In this document: piece after piece, positions 51,458 through 60,249 of the stretch | How the letters are laid out: each line of letters starts with the position of its first letter | Numbering within the stretch: the stretch's first letter is position 1 | Assembly (NCBI GenBank): GCA_023409535.1 | Contig: JAEYGZ010000021.1 | Span: 124,001 to 188,000, forward strand | DNA: 64,000 nt | DNA from: Bacillota bacterium | Lineage (GTDB): Bacteria > Bacillota > Clostridia > Lachnospirales > Lachnospiraceae | Reading direction: 5' to 3' | The notes under the pieces: model-generated | Told to the model about the DNA's origin: nothing | Databases searched by the model: none | Seen by the model: only the letters and a program-made list of their open reading frames with translations | Translations under genes and position numbers: made by a program

Positions 51458-54400
51458 CTACATCGGTGCAAACAGCTCCTCCAGCTCTTCTCTGGATAAG
51501 GAATTAATAAATACCTCCTTTGAGCTGATAATGGAATCCGATAATTCCTTCTTCTTTCTCTGCAGCTTAAATATCTTCTCTTCTATAGTTCCCTTGGTAA
51601 TCAGCTTCATCACATGAACCTTATTCTGCTGTCCGATACGGTAAGCGCGGTCCGTCGCTTGATCCTCCACCGCGGGATTCCACCAGGGATCATAGTGGAT
51701 AACCGTATCTGCTCCGGTTAAGTTAAGACCTGTTCCGCCTGCTTTCAGGGAGATTAAGAATACCTTTCCTTCTCCTGCATTGAAGCGCTTAACAAATTCA
51801 TTACGGTCCTGCGTCGGCGTCGAACCCTCCAGATAGAAGTACGGTATATCCAGGTCCTTAAGCTCACCCTCAATGATTCGCAGCATGGAGGTGAACTGTG
51901 AGAACACCAGAATACGGTGATCGTTGGCAATTGCTTCAGGTATGATTTCCATCAGAAGCTCAAGCTTTCCGCTGCCCCCCTGGTAGTTTTCCAAGAATGT
52001 GGAAGGATGACAGCAGATCTGGCGCAGTCTGGTGAGTGCCGCCAGGATCTTCATCCTGCTCTTCTCCACACCGTTTTCCGCAATCTCTGAATGGATCTCA
52101 CTTCTGATATTCTCCAGAAAGGACAGATATATAAGCTTTTGTCCCTCGGACAGGTCAGTCAGCATCTTCGTCTCATATTTGTCCGGAAGTTCAGTGAGTA
52201 CGTCCTTCTTCATACGCCGCAGTATAAACGGCTCAATGTGCTGGTGCAGATCCGTCAGCGCCTGGGCATCCTCCTTCATAATGGGCTTCTCATAGAGCTC
52301 CACAAACCGGGAATGGGTATACAAATATTCCGGCATGATGAAATCAAAGATGGACCAAAGCTCGGACAGGCTGTTCTCAATAGGTGTACCTGTCAGCGCA
52401 TAACGGTGCTTTGCTCTTAACCGCTTTACAGACTTGGCATTCAGGGACGAATCGTTCTTGATAAACTGTGCTTCATCTATAAATACCGTATGGAATTCCA
52501 GCTTTTCATACGAAGAGATATCCCTGCGGATTAAAGGATATGAGGTAATTAATACATCATAGTTCTTATAGCCTGCGATGGCCTCCTGTCTCTCATTCGG
52601 CGTTCCGGTGATTACCAGAGCTTTGATAAACGGAGCGAAGTTCTCGATCTCATCCTGCCAGTTATAGATCAATGAGGTAGGACACACGATCAGATGATGG
52701 GATTTGTTACCCTTCTGCATCTCCGAAGCAATGTAGACGATGGATTGCAATGTCTTTCCCAAGCCCATATCATCTGCCAGAATTCCGCCCAGTTCATTCT
52801 CTGCCAGAGTTTTTAGCCATTTATAGCCTGTCAGCTGATAAGGTCTTAAATTCGCCAGTATTCCCTTCGGTATCACATGCTCTGTCCTGGAGGGATTTAA
52901 GATCTTCTCTGTCAGCGCCATGAAATCACGGTCTCGTTCAAATACAAACTCCTGATCGGAGAAAGCCTTATCCAGATATAATGCCTGCTGTTTATCCAGC
53001 AGCATGGTATGCCGCTCCTCGGCGTTAATATCCTCTTTCATACGCTTTTCCTTGACATTCAGGGAATTTAAGATATGGGAAACCTCGTTGATGGTCTTAT
53101 CCTCCAAGTTAATAAAGCTGCCGTTCTTCAACCTGTAATATTTCTTCTTTACCTGATAGGAATGAAGTAATTCCCGCAGTTCGTCCCTGGGAACCTCATC
53201 GAAGGATAAATCCAGCTCCAGCATATTAAATTCAGAATTGACCCGGACACCTGCCTTAAAGCTTCCCGGCGCACGAATACCAAGGCGTCTGAAGTCTTCC
53301 GAGTAGAACAGACCCGCTTTATCCTCCAGCTCCATGACTCTTCCTGACAGAAAATCATAGATTTTATCTTCCTCCTTTAACAGATAGAAATTCTTATAGG
53401 GCACGAAGCCAAGCTTTAAGAGTTCTGTAACAATCTCATCCTCACGGTCTCTCTGTCTGACAATGATGTAGGAGCCGGCTGCCGCATTTGCAAAGGAGTT
53501 GAATTCATAGTCTCCATATTTATATTTTAGTTCTGCCTTGATTCCCATCTTGTACTTGTCGAAGTAAAGCTTCGCTTCCATGTCACAGGTGATATACCGG
53601 CTCTTTAACTCCTCCGGGATATCTAACAGCATGGTCTCTGATATTCGCGGAAGGACATACTCCAGAAAGCTGGTCTTATTATCTCCCCGAAAGGACAGAG
53701 GTTCCTTATCCTTGCCGAGGCTGTTATAAAAGGGCTTATAGTTACGGATAAATTTCTTATCCGGCAGATAAATTGCACCGTCAAAATACAGCAGCTCACC
53801 GGTCTCTGTCAGGGGCAGCACCGCTCCCTTTCCCTGATAGTCCACCGAGATGGTATCCTCCTCCAGAGACAGCTGATACGAAATCACAGGATTACCGGTG
53901 ACAAAAACCACATCGTTATATACCTTACCATACAGCTCCAGAGTAAAGCTAGCACCATCCAGAATACCCAGCAGCTTTACCAGCATGTTTTTCGTTATGA
54001 ACATCTGGGATTTTGAAAATATTTTAGAAAAATGGGTACTGTCGATTACCTCCTGAATCTCGTAGATCCCCAGCAGATAATCCAGAACATCCAATGAAAT
54101 TTTATCAAAGGTGCTCTCCCCGTTGACATATTTAAATTCCTTGCCGATGGCAAAGCTCTCACGATGATAGATGTCTGAGAGGAATTTTTTTATGGTTTGA
54201 ATCTTATATTTGCGGTTGCTGCCGCCCCGCAGGGATACCAGGGCACGACCGCTTTCTCCCTTCAGTATGGAGGGAATGGTAACGATCACCTCTAATTGAA
54301 AGGTCTCGCCAACTAAAACCGTATCCTCCTGGGACATGAAGTAATCCAGGACCTGCATTACCTTACGCTCACCCGGATTCTTGGATTCCGAGAGCAGGGA

Positions 54401-54691
54401 TCGCTCCTGATACTTCAGGACAAATAATAATGCCGCCACTACGTGCTTGCAGGCGCCCTGATCCTTCAGTCTGGAAGGACAATTACAGCTGTAATCAAAG
54501 GATCCGTCCTCCTGTTCGTCAATGATGACAGAATAATTATAATTTCCTTTTACGGTCAATCTATATTGTTTATTTGTATTGGAATAAGTCGCATTTGTGA
54601 TCCGGTTATCCTTGTAATACTGGAGTCCCCGGGCATAAATGGTATCATTGGATGCTAAATTTCGTATTCCTGTACGCGAAATCTGTATCAT
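51458..54691 (-). CDS. SWIM zinc-finger SNF2-family ATPase/helicase
   Basis: 1077 residues from the ATG at 54691. An N-terminal SWIM zinc finger has the ligands Cys69, Cys71, Cys81 and His83 (CNC...CKH). A long bacterial SNF2-specific region follows (about 100-600), then the helicase core with DDMGLGKTLQ (Walker A, about 640), DEAQ, TGTPIENSLSELWS, and helicase C with GTGLNLTGADTVIHYDPWWN and RAYRIGQ. Such proteins resemble RapA/HepA-type remodellers; their bacterial role, in transcription recycling or in defence islands, varies. It lies at the edge of the AT-rich accessory island but has ordinary base composition. Its leader contains repeat copy C. Confidence 0.92.
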   Translation of the reverse strand: MIQISRTGIRNLASNDTIYARGLQYYKDNRITNATYSNTNKQYRLTVKGNYNYSVIIDEQEDGSFDYSCNCPSRLKDQGACKHVVAALLFVLKYQERSLLSESKNPGERKVMQVLDYFMSQEDTVLVGETFQLEVIVTIPSILKGESGRALVSLRGGSNRKYKIQTIKKFLSDIYHRESFAIGKEFKYVNGESTFDKISLDVLDYLLGIYEIQEVIDSTHFSKIFSKSQMFITKNMLVKLLGILDGASFTLELYGKVYNDVVFVTGNPVISYQLSLEEDTISVDYQGKGAVLPLTETGELLYFDGAIYLPDKKFIRNYKPFYNSLGKDKEPLSFRGDNKTSFLEYVLPRISETMLLDIPEELKSRYITCDMEAKLYFDKYKMGIKAELKYKYGDYEFNSFANAAAGSYIIVRQRDREDEIVTELLKLGFVPYKNFYLLKEEDKIYDFLSGRVMELEDKAGLFYSEDFRRLGIRAPGSFKAGVRVNSEFNMLELDLSFDEVPRDELRELLHSYQVKKKYYRLKNGSFINLEDKTINEVSHILNSLNVKEKRMKEDINAEERHTMLLDKQQALYLDKAFSDQEFVFERDRDFMALTEKILNPSRTEHVIPKGILANLRPYQLTGYKWLKTLAENELGGILADDMGLGKTLQSIVYIASEMQKGNKSHHLIVCPTSLIYNWQDEIENFAPFIKALVITGTPNERQEAIAGYKNYDVLITSYPLIRRDISSYEKLEFHTVFIDEAQFIKNDSSLNAKSVKRLRAKHRYALTGTPIENSLSELWSIFDFIMPEYLYTHSRFVELYEKPIMKEDAQALTDLHQHIEPFILRRMKKDVLTELPDKYETKMLTDLSEGQKLIYLSFLENIRSEIHSEIAENGVEKSRMKILAALTRLRQICCHPSTFLENYQGGSGKLELLMEIIPEAIANDHRILVFSQFTSMLRIIEGELKDLDIPYFYLEGSTPTQDRNEFVKRFNAGEGKVFLISLKAGGTGLNLTGADTVIHYDPWWNPAVEDQATDRAYRIGQQNKVHVMKLITKGTIEEKIFKLQRKKKELSDSIISSKEVFINSLSREELEELFAPM

Positions 54692-54717
54692 AGTAATTAC
54701 CTTACCTTTCAAAGGAA

Positions 54718-54783
54718 GTTTGCACCGAATTTTATGACGGAACAAACGTTACGTGTGGACTATACTTTTCAATGATTCACACT
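54718..54783. repeat. Composite two-hairpin repeat, copy C (diverged)
   Basis: Hairpin 1: GTTTGCACC with GGAACAAAC (54718-54747). Hairpin 2: GTGTGGACTAT with a partner ending ATTCACAC (to 54783). Same order, spacing and orientation as copies A and B. It lies in the leader of the SNF2 gene. Confidence 0.75.
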
Positions 54784-54808
54784 GCCCTTCTCTAACTTGT
54801 ATCCTATT

Positions 54809-54839
54809 ATTATAACACATAGCGTAAGAAAAGTGTAAA
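54809..54839 (-). promoter_or_regulatory. Promoter of the SNF2 gene
   Basis: Minus-strand extended -10 TG-T-TATAAT (54809-54814) with -35 TTTACA (54834-54839, 19-bp spacer) or TTACAC (18-bp spacer). Confidence 0.65.
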
Positions 54840-54918
54840 GTATTTCATGAAAAAACAGAACAAATCTGATAATATCAAAACAAGAGTCTGCCGCAAAACA
54901 GCAACCATAATCCATGAC

Positions 54919-54953
54919 AAAAGGATCGAATACATCATGCATTCGATCCTTTT
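54919..54953 (-). terminator. Terminator of the VOC gene
   Basis: A perfect 13-bp inverted repeat AAAAGGATCGAAT / ATTCGATCCTTTT with a nine-base loop, 37 bases past the VOC stop. Confidence 0.8.
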
Positions 54954-54990
54954 GGAGCAAATTTATTTATTTTGCAATGGTCCCTTGTTT

Positions 54991-55365
54991 TTACGAATGT
55001 GCATCTCCGATTTCCAGAATGTGACCGTCCGGATCATAAACTCTGATTACACTTTCTCCCCACTCATGTTTATGTATATCATGGATAAACGGAACATGAT
55101 TTGCCTTTAGTTTTTCACTGTACCCCTTCAAATCCGATGTTGTGAAATAAAAATCCACATTATCGCCGCCCATCTTCTCCCCATGATAAGGCTTGTTAAT
55201 ATATTCATAAAACAGATCCGCAGAATGAATTACAAAATTATCCTCAAAAAAAATAATATTATCATATTCCTTGCTAATCTTGAGACCGATACTATTGGTA
55301 TAAAAGTCTCTGGATGCTTTGATATCCCTTACCAGTGCAATACCATTTCTAAATTTGATTTCCAT
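54991..55365 (-). CDS. VOC-superfamily (glyoxalase/bleomycin resistance-like) protein
   Basis: 124 residues: MEIKFRNGIALVRDIKASRD starts the first beta-alpha-beta module and YDPDGHILEIGD, with the metal-site Glu, ends the second. The VOC fold covers glyoxalases, dioxygenases and drug-binding proteins; which applies here cannot be told. The ATG at 55365 has GGAGGAAGG; a longer frame to 55386 is less likely. Confidence 0.85.
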   Translation of the reverse strand: MEIKFRNGIALVRDIKASRDFYTNSIGLKISKEYDNIIFFEDNFVIHSADLFYEYINKPYHGEKMGGDNVDFYFTTSDLKGYSEKLKANHVPFIHDIHKHEWGESVIRVYDPDGHILEIGDAHS

Positions 55366-55526
55366 ATTCCTTCCTCCCCTGTTCAAATTAATTCATATTA
55401 TTTTATATTTTTCCATCCCAAATCACTGATGTCTTACTTATTATACCAATTATAAATTGTAAATTCAATTGTACCTTGTTACTAGATTGGCACACAAATG
55501 CTTATCCGCTTCAGGTCATGATCAAG

Positions 55527-55748
55527 ACAAAAAAGAGAGTATCAATTCATTGACAATTGACACTCTCTTATATATTTAATATTTTTCTTCTCATATTATT
55601 TCGTGTAGCAAACTTACGCTTTCGGTGGATCGTACCATCCTTTCTTACATATTTTCTTATGAGGTGTATCATCTTATCTCTTCAAGGGACTCACCGCTTT
55701 CATTTGAATTAGCCAGTTGGCTATTGTTATCTTCTGTTCTTTTGTTAT
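55527..55748 (-). ncRNA. Unannotated small RNA transcription unit
   Basis: A self-contained minus-strand unit of about 220 bases: promoter at 55755-55783 and an intrinsic terminator at 55529-55569. Inside are a short hairpin (AGCC aact GGCT) and GGAT ggtacg ATCC. No known RNA family is recognised; 6S, SRP, tmRNA and T-box do not fit. One 34-codon frame (55568-55672, very basic, no clear ribosome binding site) is present, so a small protein is the alternative. The gap between the VOC gene and pyrB otherwise holds only the pyrB promoter. Confidence 0.6.
55529..55569 (-). terminator. Terminator of the small RNA unit
   Basis: A 14-bp stem (AAGAGAGTGTCAAT with ATTGATACTCTCTT on the minus strand) followed by six T. 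The single mismatch on the plus strand becomes a G-U pair on the minus strand, which supports minus-strand use. Confidence 0.85.
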
Positions 55749-55754
55749 GACTTT

Positions 55755-55783
55755 ATTCTACATTATTCATTATATTTTGTCAA
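55755..55783 (-). promoter_or_regulatory. Promoter of the small RNA unit
   Basis: Perfect -35 TTGACA (55778-55783), exactly 17 bp, then -10 TAGAAT (55755-55760) with an upstream TG. Confidence 0.8.
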
Positions 55784-55921
55784 TACTATTTTCAGATAAT
55801 TTATATATTTTATTTTTATTATCTGTTATCATAATCTCGTAAGCATTATTTGCCATCTTTTAGTTGTTATCGCCCTTATTTAATTACACATTTTAGGAAT
55901 AGATAGACTTTAATTTTATGA

Positions 55922-55950
55922 TTGTAAATTCTATGTAGGTATATTAAAAT
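55922..55950 (+). promoter_or_regulatory. pyrBI promoter
   Basis: -35 TTGTAA (55922-55927), 17-bp spacer, -10 TAAAAT (55945-55950). The leader of about 40 bases is too short for a PyrR attenuator with terminator. Confidence 0.6.
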
Positions 55951-55996
55951 AACTAGTTAAAGACAAGTCATTACAACTTAATCAATGGAGGTATCT

Positions 55997-56911
55997 ATGA
56001 GACATATTATCAGTCCGACTGACCTTACTGTTTCTGAGCTTGGCGAGCTTCTGTCCTTAGCCGAAGAAATCATTCAGAACCCAAAGAAATTCGCCGATGT
56101 ATGCCGAGGCAGGAAGCTGGCCACTCTATTCTATGAACCAAGTACAAGAACGAGGCTTAGCTTCGAAGCCGCAATGCTTAATCTTGGCGGTAATATATTA
56201 GGCTTTGCATCCGCAGATTCCAGTTCAGCCGCCAAAGGCGAAAGTGTTGCCGATACAATCCGGGTTATTTCATCTTACGCAGATATCTGTGCGATCCGCC
56301 ATCCCAAGGAAGGCGCCCCCTTAGTTGCATCTACTTATTCTTCTATTCCTGTTATCAATGCCGGCGACGGCGGTCATAATCATCCCACTCAAACCTTTAC
56401 CGATTTATTAACCATTAAGAATCTCAAAGGACGATTAAATCATTTAACCGTTGGCTTTTGTGGTGACTTAAAGTTCGGCCGTACGGTGCACTCCCTGATT
56501 CATGCCCTGGCGCGCTATGATCATATCCATCTGGTGCTGATCTCACCGGAGGAGCTCCGTATTCCTGCTTATCTGCGCGATGAAATCACAAAATCAGAGA
56601 AGGTTACCTTTGAGGAGGTAAGGAACCTGGAACAGGCAATGCCAAAGCTGGATATCCTATATATGACTAGAGTACAAAAGGAACGTTTCTTCAATGAAGA
56701 GGATTATATCCGCTTAAAGGACATTTACATCCTGGATGATAAGAAAATGACCTTGGCGAAGCCGGACATGCTGGTGCTTCATCCCCTTCCCCGTGTGAAT
56801 GAAATTGCGACAGAAGTTGATGATGATCCCCGGGCTGTTTACTTTAAACAGGCACAGTACGGTGTCTATGTGCGAATGGCTTTAATCATGAAATTATTAG
56901 AAATCGTATAG
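55997..56911 (+). CDS. pyrB: Aspartate transcarbamoylase catalytic subunit
   Basis: 304 residues. The carbamoyl-phosphate site FYEPSTRTRLSFE, the aspartate-site loop region with KGESVADTIRV, and the C-terminal LHPLPRVNEIATEVD are all intact. The ATG at 55997 is used because GGAGGT lies seven bases upstream; the ATG at 55985 overlaps that site. It catalyses the first committed step of pyrimidine synthesis. The regulatory subunit pyrI follows, so the enzyme is the two-subunit, allosterically controlled type. Confidence 0.97.
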   Translation: MRHIISPTDLTVSELGELLSLAEEIIQNPKKFADVCRGRKLATLFYEPSTRTRLSFEAAMLNLGGNILGFASADSSSAAKGESVADTIRVISSYADICAIRHPKEGAPLVASTYSSIPVINAGDGGHNHPTQTFTDLLTIKNLKGRLNHLTVGFCGDLKFGRTVHSLIHALARYDHIHLVLISPEELRIPAYLRDEITKSEKVTFEEVRNLEQAMPKLDILYMTRVQKERFFNEEDYIRLKDIYILDDKKMTLAKPDMLVLHPLPRVNEIATEVDDDPRAVYFKQAQYGVYVRMALIMKLLEIV

Positions 56912-56930
56912 GAAAGGACGGGAAGGCTTC

Positions 56931-57359
56931 ATGTTAAATATCGGTGTACTTAATCAGGGAATTGTAATTGACCATATCAAGGTAGGCGGGGCAATGAAAA
57001 TCTACTCCTATCTTGATCTTGAGAATAAGGACGTCTCCGTAGCGATCATAAAGAATGCAAAAAGCAATAAGATGGGTAAAAAGGATATCATCAAAATAGA
57101 AGGTACCCTAGAAGATCTGGATCTGGATATTCTGGGCGCTCTGGATCACCAGATTACCATCAATATCATAGAGAACGGCGAAATCATCGAGAAGAAAAAT
57201 CCTCAGCTGCCGGAGCAGGTATCCAACGTACTAAAATGCAAGAATCCCCGCTGTATCACCTCCGTTGAACCCGGTCTTGTTCACTCCTTTAAGCTGACCG
57301 ACCGGGATAACGGAGTATACCGCTGTATGTACTGTGAACAGGCCTTTGACAGGCGTTAA
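56931..57359 (+). CDS. pyrI: Aspartate transcarbamoylase regulatory subunit
   Basis: 142 residues: an N-terminal allosteric domain (GIVIDHIKVGGAMKIYSYLD, then NKMGKKDIIKIEG) and a C-terminal zinc domain with the four-cysteine set C-x4-C (CKNPRC) and CMYC. It binds nucleotides and bridges the catalytic trimers. It starts 19 bases after pyrB with GGACGGGAAGG upstream. Confidence 0.96.
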   Translation: MLNIGVLNQGIVIDHIKVGGAMKIYSYLDLENKDVSVAIIKNAKSNKMGKKDIIKIEGTLEDLDLDILGALDHQITINIIENGEIIEKKNPQLPEQVSNVLKCKNPRCITSVEPGLVHSFKLTDRDNGVYRCMYCEQAFDRR

Positions 57360-57411
57360 GATGCTCCCGGTCATATTATATTAGCCCTGAGTACGTTTTT
57401 CTGAAAGTAAA

Positions 57412-57470
57412 AGCCTGCCCTGCCCGGTATTTTCATCTTACCGGAACCGGGCAGGCTATAATAGATTTTT
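57412..57470. terminator. Terminator between convergent pyrI and sodA
   Basis: AGCCTGCCC pairs with GGGCAGGCT, enclosing an inner CCGGT/ACCGG stem. Short T-rich tracts lie on both sides, so it can serve both strands. Confidence 0.75.
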
Positions 57471-57545
57471 GACTTACCACAACCTTAAGAACGTACTTAT
57501 GGGAATTTATTTCATTAAGCTTGCTGCTTATTTTTCAGACAATAT

Positions 57546-58127
57546 TTAAAAATTTGCCCTTGCACCAACCACATTCCAGTTGATATTTCTCATGAAATTC
57601 TCGATATATTCCGCCTTATTATCCGCATACTGCAGGAAATACGCATGCTCATATACGTCAAGCACGAGAATTGGCGCGGAATAAGCGATATTGCCAAGGT
57701 CATGCAGGTCAAGGCTGATATTACGAAGGCGCATGCTTCTTTGGTCAAAGCACAGAATAGCCCAACCCCTGCTGGCATTGGCCGTCGCGATAAAATCCTC
57801 CTGCCATTCGCTCAGGCTTCCAAAGTCCTGCTCTATCATCCCTCTGGTCACATCATTCGGTGATGGCGTATTTCCTCCGATATTTTCAAAATATAATTCA
57901 TGCAGAATAACCCCGTCAAGGGCATAGGTCTCGCCGCGCTTTAATTCCCGGTACCAGCTGAAGGTCGCATTTGCCTGATCCCTTTGGGCATCCCCTTGCT
58001 GAAGGATCGCATCAATCCTGTTGATATTCGTAACATAACCCTGATATAACCGTATATGCGCATCAAATTGCGTCTGGTTTACAACTGTAATATCATTCGT
58101 ATAAGTAAATGGTATTCGTTCAATCAT
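57546..58127 (-). CDS. sodA: Iron/manganese superoxide dismutase family protein
   Basis: 193 residues with the four metal ligands in place: His24, His76, Asp157 and His161 (DVYEHAYFLQY). The usual DVWEHAY reads DVYEHAY, and the residues around the second histidine (ILHELYFENIGG) differ from typical SodA/SodB, so metal choice or activity may differ. It stands alone with a terminator downstream. A protective enzyme in an otherwise anaerobic gene set. Confidence 0.85.
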   Translation of the reverse strand: MIERIPFTYTNDITVVNQTQFDAHIRLYQGYVTNINRIDAILQQGDAQRDQANATFSWYRELKRGETYALDGVILHELYFENIGGNTPSPNDVTRGMIEQDFGSLSEWQEDFIATANASRGWAILCFDQRSMRLRNISLDLHDLGNIAYSAPILVLDVYEHAYFLQYADNKAEYIENFMRNINWNVVGARANF

Positions 58128-58220
58128 GCTAAACCCCCCGGATATATTGAATTGCTTGGAAATTACTTGTACTATTCGCTATATCATACGAGAACCATTC
58201 TCATTTTATGCAAAATATTT

Positions 58221-59891
58221 TTAGAATAAGCCGGTTATTTTACCGTTGTCATCCAAATCAATTCCTTCCGCCGCGGGTACCTTAGGTAAGCCGGGCATGG
58301 TCATCACCGTTCCTGTTATCGCCACAACAAAACCGGCACCGGCAGAAACATATACCTCACGGATATTAATATGAAAGCCTTCCGGTCTTCCAAGCAAAGA
58401 AGCATCATCTGACAGGGAATACTGATTCTTGGCCATACAAATGGGAAGCTCCCCATATCCCAGTGCCTCAATGGTTTTGAGTGCGCTTTCTGCGGCAGAA
58501 TCATAGGTTACACCGGCTGCACCATAGATTTCCTTCGCAATGGTTTCAATCTTCTGCTTCAGGGAAAGCTTCAGATCATATAATGGCTGATACTTACTTT
58601 CCTTTGTTTCCATGGTAAGCAATACCCTCTTTGCAAGATCAAGACCACCTTCACCGCCCTTCTCCCACACCTCACACAGAGAGAATTCACAGCCGCGGCT
58701 TTCACAGAATTCCTTTACAAATGCAAGCTCCGCATCCGTATCCGATACGAATCTGTTTAGGCTTACCACAACCGGAACGCCAAATTTTTGGAGGTTCTCA
58801 ATATGCTTTTCCAGATTTACGATCCCCTTTCCCAATGCCTCCAGATTCTCTCTGGCAAGCTCTGTCTTTGGGATACCGCCATTGTATTTTAATGCCCTTA
58901 TCGTTGCCACCAGCACCACCGCATCCGGCTTCAGCCCTGCCATGCGGCATTTAATATCCAGAAACTTCTCCGCACCCAGGTCGGCACCAAAGCCAGCCTC
59001 CGTCACGACCACATCAGCCAGCTTCAGTGCCGTCTTTGTTGCCCGCACACTGTTACAGCCATGGGCAATATTGGCGAAGGGTCCCCCGTGAATGATCGCA
59101 GGTGTATTTTCCAGTGTCTGGATCAGGTTGGGCTTTAATGCATCCTTAAGAAGTGCGGCCATAGCCCCCACCGCATTCAGCTGCTTTGCCGTTACCGGTT
59201 TGCCGTCGCAGGTATAGGCAACAACTATTCGTCCAAGCCGTTCCTTCAAATCCTTTCTATCCTCCGAAAGACAAAGCACCGCCATAATCTCGGATGCTAC
59301 GGTTATAATAAAATGATCCTCTCTTACCACGCCGTCCGCCTTACGCCCAAGTCCCACGACGATATTGCGAAGAGCTCGGTCATTCATGTCCACACAGCGC
59401 TTCCAGACAATCTGTTTCGTATCTATCTGAAGTGCGTTACCCTGCTGAATGTGATTATCCAGCATTGCCGCAAGCAGGTTGTTCGCTGAGGTTATTGCAT
59501 GAAAATCTCCGGTAAAATGCAAATTCAAATCCTCCATGGGTACCACCTGCGCATTGCCGCCTCCGGCCGCACCGCCTTTGATTCCAAAGCAGGGACCGAG
59601 GGAAGGCTCACGAAGGGCAATGACAGATTTTACGTTCATCAAACCAAGTGCCTGTCCGAGACCAACGGTGGTCGTTGTCTTACCTTCCCCTGCAGGAGTG
59701 GGATTGATTGCCGTTACAAGCACCAGCTTTCCGTCCGGATTATCCTTTATCTTTTCCCACAATTCATCGGAAAGCTTTGCTTTATATTTGCCGTAGAATT
59801 CTAAATCATCCTCTGATACAGCAAGCCGGCCCGCAACTTCCTTAATATGCTTTAACTGAGCTTCCTGTGCGATCTGTATGTCTGACTTCAT
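58221..59891 (-). CDS. fhs: Formate-tetrahydrofolate ligase
   Basis: 556 residues, complete. Conserved blocks: TAINPTPAGEGKTTTTVGLG (ATP site), REPSLGPCFGIKGGAAGGG, DFHAITSANNLLAAMLDNHI and the C-terminal ITGTVMTMPGLPKVPAA. It makes 10-formyl-THF from formate, ATP and THF for one-carbon metabolism. The ATG at 59891 has AAAGGTGGG upstream; a GTG at 59903 would overlap that site. Confidence 0.97.
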   Translation of the reverse strand: MKSDIQIAQEAQLKHIKEVAGRLAVSEDDLEFYGKYKAKLSDELWEKIKDNPDGKLVLVTAINPTPAGEGKTTTTVGLGQALGLMNVKSVIALREPSLGPCFGIKGGAAGGGNAQVVPMEDLNLHFTGDFHAITSANNLLAAMLDNHIQQGNALQIDTKQIVWKRCVDMNDRALRNIVVGLGRKADGVVREDHFIITVASEIMAVLCLSEDRKDLKERLGRIVVAYTCDGKPVTAKQLNAVGAMAALLKDALKPNLIQTLENTPAIIHGGPFANIAHGCNSVRATKTALKLADVVVTEAGFGADLGAEKFLDIKCRMAGLKPDAVVLVATIRALKYNGGIPKTELARENLEALGKGIVNLEKHIENLQKFGVPVVVSLNRFVSDTDAELAFVKEFCESRGCEFSLCEVWEKGGEGGLDLAKRVLLTMETKESKYQPLYDLKLSLKQKIETIAKEIYGAAGVTYDSAAESALKTIEALGYGELPICMAKNQYSLSDDASLLGRPEGFHINIREVYVSAGAGFVVAITGTVMTMPGLPKVPAAEGIDLDDNGKITGLF

Positions 59892-59996
59892 TTGTAAACC
59901 CACCTTTCATGATAGATAAAACTGATAAGTATGCTCAATCAATAAATCTATGCTGCTGAAACAGCTGACTCTTTGACATGATACTCCTGTAAATAA

Positions 59997-60024
59997 ATTG
60001 TAGCATTAATCTCGTATTTCGCAA
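59997..60024 (-). promoter_or_regulatory. fhs promoter
   Basis: Minus strand: -35 TTGCGA (60019-60024), 16-bp spacer, extended -10 TG-C-TACAAT (59997-60002). Confidence 0.55.
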
Positions 60025-60126
60025 GTGATCCGTAAGAATTCATTTATTAATTTTGGTTATCAGTCCGCCTGCTATTGATAATAATTAATCCCCTTCAGCG
60101 AATTAAAGGAAAGAATCAAAAATCTC

Positions 60127-60156
60127 TTGCCTTTTAAAAAGTAACAAGTGTATACT
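60127..60156 (+). promoter_or_regulatory. Promoter of the HAD phosphatase gene
   Basis: -35 TTGCCT (60127-60132), 18-bp spacer, -10 TATACT (60151-60156). The gap of 358 bases between fhs and this gene otherwise holds only the divergent fhs promoter. Confidence 0.55.
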
Positions 60157-60249
60157 ATTGATTATTCTTATGAATCAATTCATTATCGATTATAACGGCG
60201 CTTAACATAAAAGACTGATAAAGCTTTGTTAAAAGAAAGGATGTTTCCC

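Noticed and set aside
55527..55748. 6S RNA, SRP RNA or tmRNA at the small transcript
   Set aside because: The two ends do not pair into a long rod, the SRP tetraloop and asymmetric-loop sequences are absent, and it is too short for tmRNA with no tag frame.
59892..60249. A folate or SAM riboswitch before fhs
   Set aside because: No matching conserved core was found. The interval holds two divergent promoters and nothing else convincing.
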